A stretch of 64,000 nucleotides of DNA from Hyperoodon ampullatus (lineage: Eukaryota > Chordata > Mammalia > Artiodactyla > Ziphiidae): contig OX457061.1 in the NCBI GenBank assembly GCA_949752795.1, forward strand, positions 38,286,338 to 38,350,337, given 5' to 3'. The notes under the pieces are model-generated. The model made no database searches and had not been told where the DNA came from. It saw only the letters and a list, made by a program, of their open reading frames with translations. A program made the translations under genes and the position numbers. Shown in pieces: positions 1 to 13,100 of the stretch; positions within the stretch are counted from its first letter, which is position 1; the number at the start of each line of letters is the position of its first letter.

Positions 1-96
1 AGTCCTACTCTCCAAACATTTTTCAATAGCAGTTTTTATTTTTATGGAATTGAAACATATGGTAGACATTGTTATGTGACTAGCAATAAGAAGTTA

Positions 97-476
97 GCGT
101 TCTCCAGAGAAGTAAGACCAATAGAATATATATAAAGAGGTTTATTTTAAGGAATTGGCTCACATGATTGTGGGGCTGGCAAGTCTGAAATATGTAGGGC
201 AGGTTGGCAGGCTGGAAACTCAAGCAGGAGTTAATGCTACAGTCCTGAGGCAGAATTCTTTCTTCTACTGGAAACCTCAGATTTTGCTCTTAAGGACTTC
301 AGCTGATTAAACGAGACTTCCATATTATTGAGGGTAATACCCTGTACTTTAAAGCCAACTGATTGTAGATGTCAGACCACATCTACAAAATACTGTCACA
401 GCAACACCCACACAAGTATTTGATTAAATAACTCAGTACTATAGCCTAGCCAAACTGACACATAAAATTAACCACT
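97..476. repeat. Old dispersed mammalian repeat, family uncertain
   Basis: Starts near ttctccagagaagtaagacc, has the segment ttattttaaggaattggctc and ends with ctgacacataaaattaacca. I recognise this as a common, diverged mammalian interspersed repeat whose consensus runs from an agagaaacagaaccaata-like start to that end, but I am not certain of its family name. Confidence 0.6.
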
Positions 477-1207
477 AAAGTATTATAGTTTTGGCTACAC
501 TTCATTGGAAGTATAACAGACTGAGATGCTGTGGTTTGAGTTAGTAGATGAAGTCTAGGTATTACTGCTGGTTAATATGAGCAGATAGAGTGACTGTAAT
601 CATTTTTTCATGAAGACCAGCTGGTCTGATTGCCCAATGGCTACCTTGAAACTTCTTGAAGCTTCCTTCTTTAGCATGTTTTATATTTAATACAAAACTA
701 GATATCTTCATAAGTGTCCCAAACTAAAACTAAGTGGGCCAGATGCCCGGGGTTGATTTACTCCTGGATCAATTGATATGAAGAAGATACCTCTGTAGCA
801 TGCAGCTTTAATCTTGTCTAGGCAGCAGGGGGTGGGAAAGGCGAAAAAGTAGAAGACCCAGCAATCCATCCCAGGGCTTGGCCACAGAAGTTCACATGCA
901 GTGCTTCTTAGTCTAGACTTGATGGTCAAGTCTGATCAAGGAGATGGCCATGTAGATCTACCAGGACACTCATCCGGGGACATTTAATATGTCAAGAGTT
1001 TCTCTAATCTTAGGAATTGCTGCTGAGCTGTCTCATCCTGCTATTTAATGGATTAAATCATGAAGCAGCGCATAGCATGAGCACACAGAGAAACTGTTGG
1101 CTGATGTTTGTAAGAATTTAAAAAAAATAAAAATAAAAAAAAAGATACCTTTAAAGATATCTCTTATAGTTACTCTTTAGAATTACTAAGTACCGAAGTG
1201 CTTTGCA

Positions 1208-1240
1208 TACACACACACACACACACACACACACGCGCAC
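1208..1240. repeat. CA dinucleotide microsatellite
   Basis: About 13 uninterrupted AC units followed by a short gcgcac variant end. Confidence 0.95.
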
Positions 1241-1555
1241 AGAGTAATTCTTGCTTTCTTAATTTGGACAGGAACTTGGATAAAGACTATCCTTTTAATT
1301 ATCTGTAAATAAAGTTGTTAAAACAACCTACTTGAGAGAGAGGACTTCACAAATTTTAAATAGTTTTTTATAACAAGCTTCTAATTTATCCATTTATTAA
1401 AACATGTTTTAGAGAATTCACAAGTAGATAAGTCTGGTACTTTATATGCTTCAGGATAGAGACACTAAAATGTCATTTTAAAAAAAAACGTGTAATAATT
1501 GGTTTGAATTATGGGCTTATAGGTTAGTCTCAGGTCGTAGAGCCACCTCACAACT

Positions 1556-1700
1556 GAGCTGAATCCCGCTTCTACTGCTTATGAGCCCAGAGCCTTAGGC
1601 TAGTTACTTACCCTAATAGTACCCATCTCAGAAGGTAAGACATTTGTGTGAAAGGCATAGAACAGTTTGGCATATAGGAATGCTAGCTGTTATTCTTTCT
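1556..1700 (+). repeat. MIR-type ancient SINE remnant
   Basis: Resembles the MIR core: tctactgcttatgagcc (as in 'ctgccacttactagctgtg'), gctagttacttaccct and a run ending in a cagtttggcatatagg-like tail. Diverged, so the limits are approximate. Confidence 0.6.
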
Positions 1701-2911
1701 TGTAATCAATTTGAAGTAATGGCCCTACTACTTCTAAGATTAAGGGAAAGCCTGTGACAGTCTGTTTCTTTATGTTTTAATTAAATTTAATTGCACTTTC
1801 ATATGCTTTTGTTTCTGCTTTCATTGAATCTTCCCTACATCCATCCCCTTTTCTCCCCTGATCAAAAGAAAACACTCCAGCCCTCTTTCCCATATTGTTC
1901 TTCCCTTGAAGTCTCAGGATTACCAGCTATTCTTAGACTTTCTTCATGCTTCACAAATTCCCTTTCCCGGACTTCAGTTGAACTAAAGTCACTTTGTGGA
2001 TCATATTTCTCATTTTCCCTGTTAAACTGATTGTTATGCACCCTGGGAAGGGAAGCTGTGTACTGTACAAGGTCTTACTGGGTCCTAGGTCTGAAAGGTG
2101 ACCCCTGTTTTAGTACTGTTTTTTTATAGGAAAGGATTTGCATTTGTCAGTTATGTAAATAAAAACCACAATTCCATTAGTGTGAAATTTTCTCTTTGAT
2201 GTCCTTTTAAGAAGTCAAAGAGATAAAAGTCATTATTAGTAAAATACTGTATGAAAAATCAAAGTGAATGAATATAATTTGGGGGTAAACTATGTCTATA
2301 TGTTGCAGGTTCCTTGCGGCTTATAAAGGATACTGAAAAGTTGTCATAAGATGCGAACTTTTTCATGGAAAAATGAAAATTTTCAGAAGTAGTTAAATAA
2401 CTGTACTTTATTCTTCATTGGTGGTACCATTGCTCCCTCAAACTCAATTGCAAAGTTAATTAAAATATTTGAAGGAAAACAAAAAAAATTTTTTAGTTTT
2501 AAAACTTTTTAAGGGTATTGACCCAATTATTTTAGTCAAATGTTTGCCAACTGCATATGTTAAGGAAAACTTATGCTTAAAACCTTTATGATGGCTATAT
2601 AAAGTATAAAATTCATGTACTTTTGCTTCAGATGAGTTGTATTTGCTATTCTTTGTATGCTTTAAAAAGTTTATTGGATAATTGTATTTAATTGAACAAT
2701 AAGCTTTAATTGCTGTTTTGTCAAATTAGAGGCTGTAAAGCCATGTCAGAATTACTGGCCAATTAATTATGCCACCTTAAAAACCTGTTGGACTGGGAAG
2801 CTAATTTACAAAAGTGACGTATTAACTGTTGGTTAATTTTGCCATCCACACCTAGGCTCCTACACACCGTGTTTTATCCAGTGTTCGTTGGGCCACGATA
2901 GCATGGCTTAG

Positions 2912-3520
2912 TACATTCGGTCCTCATTTTTCCTGGATTTCATATTTGCAGATCTGCCTACTCGCTAAATTTATTTGTAACCCCCAAATCAATACAGTGC
3001 TTTCACGTTCATTTGTGTATGGCATAAGGAGGGAATTTGAATTGCCCAACTGCAAGTTTCCAGCTGAGGTTGAACAAGGGGACATTCTCTCTTCTTGTTT
3101 CAGGTCTCATACTATAAACATGTCCTTTTTGCAGTCCATGTAATGCCATATATTTTGCATTTTTGTTCCTTTTGTTGACAATTTCTCTGTTTAAAATGGC
3201 CCCAAGTGTAGTGCCAAAGTGTTGTCAAGTATTTCTAAATGCAGGAGGGCCTTGATGTACCTTATGGAGAAAATACTGTGTTAGATAAGCCTCATTCAGG
3301 CATGAATCATAGTGCTGTCAGCTGAAACTTCATTGTTAATAAATCAACAATATACATATTAAATAAGGCATCTTTAAACAGAAACACATTAATCAATGTT
3401 ATGTATTGATCAGTTAATGAAACTGTGTGACCAGAGGCTTGCAGGAACCCAACCTTGTGTTTCCTCTAGCAACAATGGTTCTGTGTTCTCTAATTCTGTG
3501 AATAACGAGAATCAACTGTA
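2912..3520. mobile_element. Tigger-family DNA transposon remnant (Tc1/mariner superfamily)
   Basis: Begins at a TA with a diverged left end. Contains segments typical of Tigger (tactcgctaaatttatttgt; aaaatggccccaagtgtagt; taataaatcaacaatatac) and ends with gaataacgagaatcaactg followed by TA. The transposase frame is destroyed. Length is about 0.6 kb, so this is an internally deleted, ancient copy. Confidence 0.8.
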
Positions 3521-3960
3521 TTTGTGTTAAAGGCTAGGGCCTTGATGTCAGTCTGGTTTTAATTTTTAAACATTTTGTTCTCATTTGCAAATTGTGCTCT
3601 GCATCTTTAGGACTGATGAAGTACTTGCCTAATCAAGGTACAAATATCCTTCTCAATCTACTGTTGTAATAATGTGGCCTGATAGGATCTAGGGCTAGAT
3701 TGGGTAGTGAAGAAATAACTCTGGGACAGAAGAAAGTCTGATTTTTAAGAAATACAAGTTTTCCAAAGAGGCAAGTATTTATTAGATTGAATTTTAGCAT
3801 CTTAATAAAAATGTAGGTTCTTCCAGAGGGTATTTTCAACATCTGTTGTCACTGAGAATTTTATTTAAATAATAATTACTTAATGAATAGATTAAATTAC
3901 AACTTAAATCCAGAATCTAGATAGCAGTATCTTTTATCTGTAAAAACTACATTATTTTAT

Positions 3961-3977
3961 TTTATTTTATTTTATTT

Positions 3978-4022
<45 letters not shown>

Positions 4023-4212
4023 GGTACGCGGGCCTCTCACTGTTGTGGCCTCTCCCATTGCGGAGCACAGGCTCCGGACGCGCAGGCTCAGCGGCCATGG
4101 CTCACGGGCCCAGCCGCTCCGCGGCATGTGGGATCCTCCCAGACCGGGGCACGAACCCGTGTCCCCTGCATCGGCAGGCGGACTCTCAACCACTGCGCCA
4201 CCAGGGAAGCCC
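3961..4212 (-). mobile_element. CHR-type tRNA-derived SINE
   Basis: The poly-T at the left is the A tail read on the other strand, so the SINE runs on the minus strand. Its head near 4212 carries the polymerase III A and B boxes. It is flanked by a 15-base target site duplication, actacattattttat at 3946-3960 and a one-mismatch copy at 4213-4227. Confidence 0.95.
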
Positions 4213-4474
4213 ACTACATTATTTTAAATAAAACTTCAGTGCTTGGCCTTCTCATATCCTTTGTTTTAATGGCATGCATTCCATATCTTAAAGCATTGTA
4301 TGAAATCTAAAATCAGAACTGTCCAAAAAGTTTTCCAGGGTTCTTTGTGTTTAGAGTTTTTGTTACTGTTTTTGTGGTGGTTGTTACTTCTACTGCCTTG
4401 TCCTCTTAAATTTCTTTATGTATTTTTCTTGACCAGTTCTATACTACCCAAGAACTCAGGCATTTGATATTTTT

Positions 4475-4755
4475 TAATTTTATTTATTTATTTATGGCTG
4501 TGTTGGGTCTTCGTTTCTGTGTGTGGGCTTTCTCTAGTTGCGGCAAGTGGGGGCCACTCTTCATCGCGGTGCGCGGGCCTCTCACTATCGCGGCCTCTCT
4601 TGTTGCGGAGCGCAGGCTCCAGACGCGCAGGCTCAGTAATTGTGGCTCACAGGCCTAGTTGCTCCGCGACGTGGGATTTTCCCAGACCAGGGCTCGAACG
4701 CGTGTCCCCTGCATTGGCAGGCAGATTCTCAACCACTGCGCCACCAGGGAAGCCC
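4475..4755 (-). mobile_element. Longer CHR-type SINE (CHR-2-like)
   Basis: Same tRNA-like head as the shorter copies but with a longer body ending in the 'gggccactc...tgttgggtcttcg' tail module, on the minus strand. Direct repeats tgatattttt at 4465-4474 and 4756-4765 are the target site duplication. Confidence 0.92.
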
Positions 4756-5035
4756 TGATATTTTTAGAGAATTTTAAAGCAACGTAAAAGATTTTCGTTT
4801 CTAAAATTTATGAAACTGATAGTTACAAGTCATGAATTTAAGCCCTGCTCCTGCAGTCGTTTAGCTCTTAGTTAAAGGAGATCATTTAACTGTCTTGATG
4901 CAAGAACAGACCAAATGCCCTGGAAATCCACTGTGGCTTATAAATTACAAGGTTTGATGCCTGGGTATGGATTAATATTTTATTTCAGAGGAGCCAAAAT
5001 GCTTTTCTCCTCAACTTGCCTGCCCTCCATTGAGT

Positions 5036-5095
5036 CTTCTCTCACCTCCCCTTACATCAGTTTACCTTCTCTCACCTCCCCTTACATCAGTTTAC
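5036..5095. repeat. Perfect 30-base tandem duplication
   Basis: Two identical adjacent 30-base units, 5036-5065 and 5066-5095, each beginning cttctctcacctcccc. No difference between copies, which suggests a recent duplication or an assembly artefact. Confidence 0.95.
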
Positions 5096-5694
5096 TAGTG
5101 GCTGATAAGGGATTAGAATCCTATTCTTTTTCTTCTCAGCCATGTGACCTTAGAAACTACTGTCAGTTGATTTGCTCTTAAAAGTTCTATTCAGTTTACC
5201 AGACCTCTTTGAAAGCCCTTATTACCAGACCCTGTGATAGGCATCAAGGGTACAGAGAAGGAAAGAAACCATTCCTCTGACCTTAATCTCAATTTCTAAT
5301 CCAATAGAGAAGATAGACAAATAACAAGTAATTGTAATAGAGTGTTACAGTTATAATAGAAGCAATATGTACCTGGTTGGGGGGGGGTTGTTTGTTTTGC
5401 ACCCCTCAAAAACCAGTGTGATTAATTCTGTTTGAGTAGCTAAGAAAATAGATAGAGGAAGAGGTGCTCCTTGCTCAGAGTTGAGAAGAATGACTAGTAG
5501 TTTACCAGGTCCAAGTGTGGGAAGCATACAGGCACAACAAGGGCCTTTGCAAGCCTTTTGGCACAAAGGAACACGGTATTGTATATGTTCAGCAAACTAA
5601 AAAGTATTGTATATAGACAAAGCATAGAGGATGTGTGTTAGGTGCTAGATGTTGGAGTGTTCTATCTGTATGCTATGCTGAGGAATTTTTAAAA

Positions 5695-5840
5695 TGTATT
5701 ATGAAAATTCAAATACACAAAAGGAGAGAATAATATAATAAACGCCCATGTACTTATCACCTAGTTTCTATTTGTAGTATTTAAAAGCAAAGTTCAGGCA
5801 CTCATTATTTCACCTATTAAATACCTGCTAAAGAATTTCA
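5695..5840. repeat. Possible old L1 3' fragment
   Basis: Segment with aaattcaaatacacaaaagg and cccatgtacttatcacctag resembles the 3' part of old mammalian L1 (L1ME-like). Recognition is from memory of that common motif; the boundaries are weak. Confidence 0.4.
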
Positions 5841-7052
5841 ACTCTGCACAGTGCAGAGTTTTAAACAAAGGATCAAAGAACGGAAGTCTGCAGCTCATCA
5901 AGGTTGCTCTTGGGAGTATGTGGAGGACAGATTGGAGGGAACTAGGACCAGGGGCAAGAGGCAGTTAGAAAGCAGTTTTATTTAAATCCAGGCAAGAAAC
6001 GCTGAAGAGTGTCACACAGCAGGGGATGGATAAAGAGAAATCATTACAAGAGAATGGTCTGAAAAATCGCCTTGAGGAGTGGAGGGATGATGGGAAAGCT
6101 TTGGACAGCTTCTTAGCAAAGATGGGAAGTGTGGGTGTTTGGTCAGGTTTATAGGGAACAGTGTGCATGTTAAATGTCAAAATAGGGAAGTCCATTTGGC
6201 TGTAGGCACAGAGCTCAGAAGAGAGATTGCAAAGCTGTTCATAATGTAGGTGGTGGTGGCCATGTGTGCAGACAGAGCATGTAAAGGGAGGATGATAGCA
6301 CCAACAGGGTCTGAGAGGCAAGCCTGTGGCCACCTCAAAGGGCCATGATTTCAAAAAGGAAATAGATATGGAAGTGGCCAACCAGCAGAGTGACTGGCAA
6401 ATTGTGAGGAAGTGGTAAATGTGAGTTTTATTTCATTTGCTTATGTGTGGTGTTCTTGCTTCCCCTTAGCCTCAACTCTTTTTCACATCTTATGCAACTT
6501 GCATTATCTCTGTCCTAAGTTCACCAGGCAAGTGGAACTTTAAGTTTGATGGCAAGAAAATCTGCTTTTCTTATGGACATTTAGTATATGCATACTTATC
6601 CTGCTATCCCTATTAGTTCATCTCTTTGGGAGCAGAAGGTGTGTATTCATTTGAGTGTCTTCACTTCACCAGTTAATTCAGAGCTTTGCACGTGATAGAT
6701 ATGCTATACATATTTATTAAAATGAATTAAGTGTCTGGCTTCTTTCCATACACTTGGTGTATATTCATGTATGGGCCAACTGTGGGTGTATATATTTTAC
6801 ATCACCTCTCTTTTCCAGTTTCTCCCAGAAAACGAGCTCTTATCCCTTTCTTTCCTCTCAAACAGCATGCTTAAAAATTTTGTTAGGATTTTTTTTTTTT
6901 AATGACAGGTTGTATTTAATGTTTCAAATTATTCTGTTTTGGAGCCACTGAAATGAATTGGAGCATTTAGAAATGCATCTAGAAAATAAGAATTACAAGT
7001 AGTTGGGGGATCACATTATAAATCTGACCTTTGCTTCTGCTTTCTTCTCCAG

Positions 7053-7180
7053 GGCCTGCTCTCTTTTCTGAGTGCCCCACTCATAGGTGCGCTGTCTGAT
7101 GTGTGGGGAAGGAAGCCCTTTCTCCTCGGCACCGTCTTCTTTACCTGCTTCCCAATTCCACTGATGAGGATCAGTCCACG
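7053..7180 (+). CDS. MFSD14B: MFSD14B coding exon a (first in window)
   Basis: Acceptor is a pyrimidine tract ending in ccag before 7053; donor is gtgagt at 7181. The exon begins in phase 0 with GGC and encodes partial-protein residues 1-42 plus two bases of codon 43. It covers the end of membrane helix 2, the MFS signature loop GALSDVWGRK and helix 3. The last codon is split CG|G, giving Arg43 just before Trp44, where I recall Trp-Trp in the paralogue MFSD14A. Confidence 0.94.
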
Positions 7181-10100
7181 GTGAGTGGCTAGGTCCTCCA
7201 TCATGACTGTCTGTTTTGGGTCACATGTGGACAATACACCTGCAGTGTGCTTTTTAACCTTTGCAAAACAGTTGTACCTGTGTTTTCACTTGAACTCTTC
7301 GGTAATACTGAAAGCTAGTAGGCAGTTGCCATCATGCCCACCTAAGTTCTTGACTTAGGTGAAGAAATAGAAAGAAAAGATGTCTCTAAGGGCAGCTGTT
7401 GTTGCCATGAGGTAAGTTACAAGATTGGGTCCTGGGAGGGGGCAGACAATCCCTGTACTCACTCAATTGTGGCTCATTTGACTTTGAAAATGTGTTGTTT
7501 TTTGTCAGCTCATTGCTCTAGGGCACTGACATGAACATAGTTTATATCAAAAGGCAGGAGTCACTTTTGTGTGTACTGTATTAAGACGAATAGCCTATTC
7601 TAAATCATAATGTGAATTTTAATTTGATCTCATTTTTTCATGATAAATAAGGAGAGAATAGTTAGCATGTAGCCAAGGCTGTTTAGTTAATAAAAATGGG
7701 TTGGAATTTGCACCTGAGCAGTAACTTAGTTTTTCTGGAGTACAGAGGATGGTATTTTGGCCAAAATTCCTGTTGCTGAGATGCTATTCCTATGTGAAGA
7801 ACATACTTTAGAATGGAGGGTTTTTGTGTTTCAGTTTTTTGGGTTTTTTAAAAAAAATGCAATGAATAGTTTTGGAGGGGGGTGCTCATGTGAAAATACT
7901 CTCATTTGATTATCTGATAGGAATTTTATGTCAACATTTGTCATGTTCCAGATGTGTTGGCTATCTATAATGAATCATTTTATTTCCTACCAGATGAATT
8001 TTTATTAAATACTTTTTGGTATTGAGTCTTTCTGTCCAAGAACAAGTCATGCTTTTCTGATGAATTAGGGTTTTTTTTTTAATGTTCTCTCAATACCTTA
8101 AAATTATTTTCTTCAGATCTTTAAATGATTTTACCTCTTCTCTTCCAGTTTTCATGCTGCTGCTTCTGCTACTTGTGTAGACTAATGAATAATGTTAAAT
8201 AAAAGTAATGATTATGGACCTATCTAGGACCAATCTGCCTCATATATATGAAGGAAATATAATGTTTCATCATTGAGTATTAAGCTACCTTTTGGGTTGA
8301 AAAATACTTGTTCCTATTTTATTTAGAGATTTTCTTTTTTAAAATCAAGGTTGAATGTCAAATTTTATTTGATGCCTTTTGCATCAGTGGAGGTCATTTG
8401 AATTTTCTTCTTAGATCTACCAGCATGATGAATCATATTAATAGATTTCTAATATTGAAACATCCTTACATCCTAGGATTAAACCCTACTTTTTGTTCTG
8501 TGAGATTCTGTTTGCTAATATTTTAACTAGATTTTTTAAGCATCTATGCATATGATAGAAATTTTTTGTCTTAATTTTTAAAATGCTTCCTGCTTTTGTG
8601 TATATGTATTATTCTTAGCTAAAGCTAGGAAGTTTAGAAAGTTTTAATTTCTGTTCTGGCTACCTTTAAAAGTATAACTTTACTGCATACCTTTACTGTT
8701 TCGTTTTTTTAAACTGCATTTACTGAAACCCCTTGAACAATGACAAAATTAGTATGTTTCTCCTTCCTCTCCATCTTGATGATAATTTTATTAGTTGTCC
8801 TCTATATCTTTAAATATACATGTATTTTTTTAATTTATTTTTTGGTTTATAGTCTTTACATGATATCTTTGGCTTTGGTTATAAAAGTGTGTATACACTA
8901 CCTCTCTCATGGGTGTTTAAAATAATCTTTTTATAGGTGGTATTTTGCAATGATTTCCATGTCTGGAGTCTTCTCAGTCACGTTCTCTGTGATATTTGCC
9001 TATGTAGCTGATGTTACTCAGGAGCATGAGCGAAGTACCGCTTATGGATCGGTAAGATAATAGATTGTTTTTTAATCAGAGAAATAATGAACATTCTACT
9101 AAAAATTCACTGGAAAGTGAGATTTTATTAAAATAGTGTTAAATATTGACTTATGTAAAAGAAAATCCAAAGCAATTGAAATAAAAAAGGAGACTTATGA
9201 GAAGTTAAAATAGCAAGATAGAAATTGCTAGTAATTTATTTTCTGGTTTTAGTGTTGGAAGATTGGCAGGATGTGTTGACTTGTCAGTTGCAAAGTTTTT
9301 TTTAAAGTTGGTTTGATTTGTTTCTTATTAGCTAATCTCTTGAGGAACCATAAACAGTAAACAGGTGCTACGATCATAGGTCTCTGTGTAGCTAATTAGA
9401 ATTGGAGAGGTGATAAAACCCCAGCCATGTTAATCCATTGTTACTGTATTGCTAGTTGTGTGACTCAGGCACTTATTTGGGACATGGTACTACAGAAAAA
9501 GGACTACATTCATTCAGCAAATAATTGCTGAGTGTATAACAAAAGTCATAGGAGAACTTTTTTGGGTAATTGACAATCATTTCTAATTTTCTTAGGCAAG
9601 ATAATGGCACTATGATTACGTAGGAGAAGAAAGACCTGTAGAAGATGGCAGACTGAAGCCATTTAGGTCAGAGTGTCACAACTCTGAAAATTATTTAAGT
9701 GGTTCAAGGGGAAAAGATGACAGACGAGCATTTGTGGGTATGTGTTCAGTGTGTGAACCTCTTGGGGTAATTGGGTGTGGACAGGAAAAATTTTCCCTTC
9801 TTCCCTTTTAGGTTCTTTGGCCAGCATGATAATTAAATTGACGTAAGACTGATTAACAGGAGAAAAACAAATTTAATTTCATTTGTATGGGAGTCCCACA
9901 AAGATGTGAGATAACTCAAGGGAAGTCAGGCAATTGAGGCTTATATACCATCTTGAGCTAAGGAGAAAGAGGGTAGGGGTCTGGGGCTACAAGGGGAAGG
10001 AAGACAATTCACAGGAAGATGAGGAGAGCAAATATCTGGTAAACAAATGTTTGCCATTCCATGCAGTTAAGTCTGATATAAAAAGTTATCTTTACTATTT

Positions 10101-13100
10101 GCTCTCTTCCTGGCATAGGCCTCCTGTCTAAATTCTTTTAGGCTGTTAAGGGAAAGGTAAAAAGCTTTTCCTGAGTCTCCTGGGTCTTAATTGCCTTCAG
10201 CTAAAAACAATCCACATGCCAAAGTGGCACATTTTGGGGTGGCTTATTCTGCTCCCCTTCAGTGTGCATTGTGCTCTTCTCTCAACTTTCCTGTGTTTGA
10301 CATGTTCCTAGTAAGAAGATGGAAGAAGAAAGATGATCTGGCTGGGTTGTTGAATGTTTTGGAGGGGGATTGAATGCCAGAAACTCGGGTTACTTCTCTC
10401 CTGAGTCTTACTTTTTCTTTTAAATCCCACTTCCTGGAAGACAGTAAGTAGTCATTCAGTGTTGACTCAATGAATAATTGTATGGATCAATGATGGACAT
10501 ATAAGTCAGTCACTGCTGTTCCACAAAACACAACAGCAATTTTTACTTTGTTGACTTTAGACATCAGTAGTTTAAAAACTTCTCCTTCGGCCCCACTTAC
10601 CCTGTAGCTATTACTTGCTCTCTCCTTTCCTTCTTCCCTCCTCCCCTGAATGTTTCTCATGTCATGTCCTAAAACAGGGGCATCTCCAGAGTGCTACGGA
10701 GAGGGAGAAGCAGATAGGAAGGCTTCAAAGAAGGCAGGGTGTTCAAGGTGGGCTCTCAGGGTTGGTCAGCAGATTTGAGGGGTGCCACAAGCCTCATTTA
10801 TCACACTTGTGCAGCTTTTCTCAACATCACAGAAAACACTCATTTCCCTCCAATTTTATTCAATTTTTGTTCCTTGCTTCCACCAGAAAAACCCCTCATG
10901 AAGCTGTTGTGCTAAGCAGTAGTACTTAGGAAAGATTTCAGAGAGAGAGAGAGAGTTCTGGAACCAAAGTGATCATGACTTAGTTCCCCTGTCTCTAGCT
11001 CAGTTCTTCATCTGTAAAATGGCAGTTATAATAATGCCTGTTCGTAGGTATGTTGAGAGAAGTTACTGAGAGGAGCACCCTACTGAAATGTGCCCTCAGC
11101 CAGCATGTAAGGCTTCCTGACTTGGTCACAGGACCCAGGATTTGGCCAGTGGCTAACCTTTACATTTACCTCTACATATCAGATGTTGAGATGACAAACC
11201 TGAAAAAAGTAAAAGAAAAAAAGCTTGCAGGCTACCTTACAGATATAGGAGGATTTATTGCCAGTTAATTATAGGATTGTCAATCAAGTCTAGCTGAAAT
11301 TCTAAGAAGCATTTTGAGATCTGTTGAAGAATATATATGTATATCTTCCTTACTAAAACTCCTCCAGTAAACAAAGAAAAGTGGTAATTCTTTCAATGGC
11401 TGCAATAATGAATTTAAGTTAATGAGAGACTGTTGTGGTGAAGTCATCCTTTAGATTTATTCACTGGTGTTGTATTGAGTGTTAAAGAGGGATTTTAGCT
11501 AAATACACAAACTAAGCAAGTAGGCTGCTTTAAGTTTTAAGAAAGATGCAACATTTTACATAGAATTTCATGGGGCCATAGATTCTCAGAAACTCATTCA
11601 ACAAGTATTTATTGAGCAATGTAACTAATCAAATAAAACAATTAGGAAACCACTGCTGCTCCCTGTCCCCTTCTGATATTTGAAATTTGGTGACTAACCT
11701 TTTTATTTTCATTTCCATATTCCACATGATTAAATTGGCTTCCAGAGTATTCATTATTAAATATTTTAATAACAGATTTTTTCCCACTATATTCCTGTTG
11801 TTTCTCACTATTACTACATGTATATAATAATTATGTTTTACTTTTTGCATACTTGAAGAAATTAAACTGATCTTTAAGTGTTATACCTGCTTCAGTGTAC
11901 CACTGAGGGAATGGAGGGAGGAAGTTAGGGTATTATAGGTGGGCATTAGTAGACGGAGAGATGGGAGGAGGAAATCCTGAGCACTGTAGGACCTAACCAA
12001 ACTGGGCTGTGTTAGGAGGAGGGGGTAGGCCTGCCCCTCTGTGTCTGAGAGCATTTGCCTTGCGGTACCATCTAAGTCAAGTTATGAAGCTTTCAGGTCT
12101 TTAGATACATAGACTTGTAAATAATAATGCTCGTGTCTTCTTCGTGTTTTGCAAGACTTAAAGATTCTCATTAAGATTTCTGCCTTTGGTAATTTCTCCA
12201 TGGCAGTGTACAAATGTTTGAATTATGGAAATACCAGAAAATAGAGCACTTCTCCCTTAGAGCAGTGTTGCAGGATACATCACATGGATGGGAAAGATGA
12301 ATTTAAAAGTTTACCATGGTTTGGAGTGCATCATTTATTTGATAATGAGCATTAATCTCATAATCAATCTTTTTTTTTTTTTTTTTTTTTTTTGCGGTAC
12401 GCGGGCCTCTCACTGTTGTGGCCTCTCCTGTTGCGGAGCACAGGCTCCGGACGCGCAGGCTCAGCGGCCATGGCTCACGGGCCTAGCCACTCCGCGGCAT
12501 GTGGAATCTTCCCGGACTGGGGCATGAACCCATGTCCCCTGCATCGGCAGGTGGACTCTCAACCACTGCATCACCAGGGAAGCCCTAGAGTGCATCATTT
12601 ATTGATAATGAGCATTAATCTCATAATCAATCATTCTTTATCCCCTTGTTTATATCTGAAGTAGTTACTGTATCCCCTTCAAATTTCTGGGGGAGCTTAG
12701 TAGAAGGCAGTCATTTTCTATTCAAAACTGATGTATCGTGTGTTCTTATATATTAAATTATTGTTAAATAGATAATAGTTTAATTCCATTGTTCTTAATG
12801 ACCAAATCTTGAGTTATTGAACAATCTTTATTTTAGAATATGTCCAATTGGCTAGAATAGAATTATAGTAGAATTAGAAATGTCTTTGACAAATAACGAA
12901 ATAAATGATTGAGTGTTTTCTTCTGTATACTCCATGATCTTTAGATTCTTTACACTTGGAATGCTGTGGAATTATAGAAGCAGTTTTAGCTGAAATTTAG
13001 GTCTAAGTCTGACTGCATTTTAGTGAGAAAGATGAATTTGAGAAATTGGAAAATGGCTTCCAGTTCTTGCTCATCTGTGTGAACTTAAGACATATATTGT

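Larger units (their letters stand above)
1..7052 (+). other. Intron of MFSD14B upstream of first visible exon
   Basis: Seven kilobases without a coding exon that I could recognise. It holds an old repeat (97-476), a CA microsatellite, a MIR, a Tigger transposon, two SINEs and a 30-base tandem duplication, each listed separately. The rest is plain AT-rich intron sequence. The expected preceding exon, encoding the helix before GLLSFL, was not found. Confidence 0.7.

Noticed and set aside
4140..4212. tRNA gene-like sequence
   Set aside because: The A and B boxes belong to the tRNA-derived head of a SINE. There is no intact cloverleaf or separate tRNA gene.
5965..6381. 138-codon minus-strand frame in the first intron
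   Set aside because: No recognisable domain, no splice or promoter context, and codon composition looks like translated non-coding DNA.
1..7052. Missing upstream exons of MFSD14B
   Set aside because: I looked for the coding sequence preceding GLLSFL and found no in-frame match with splice sites, so I did not report an exon.
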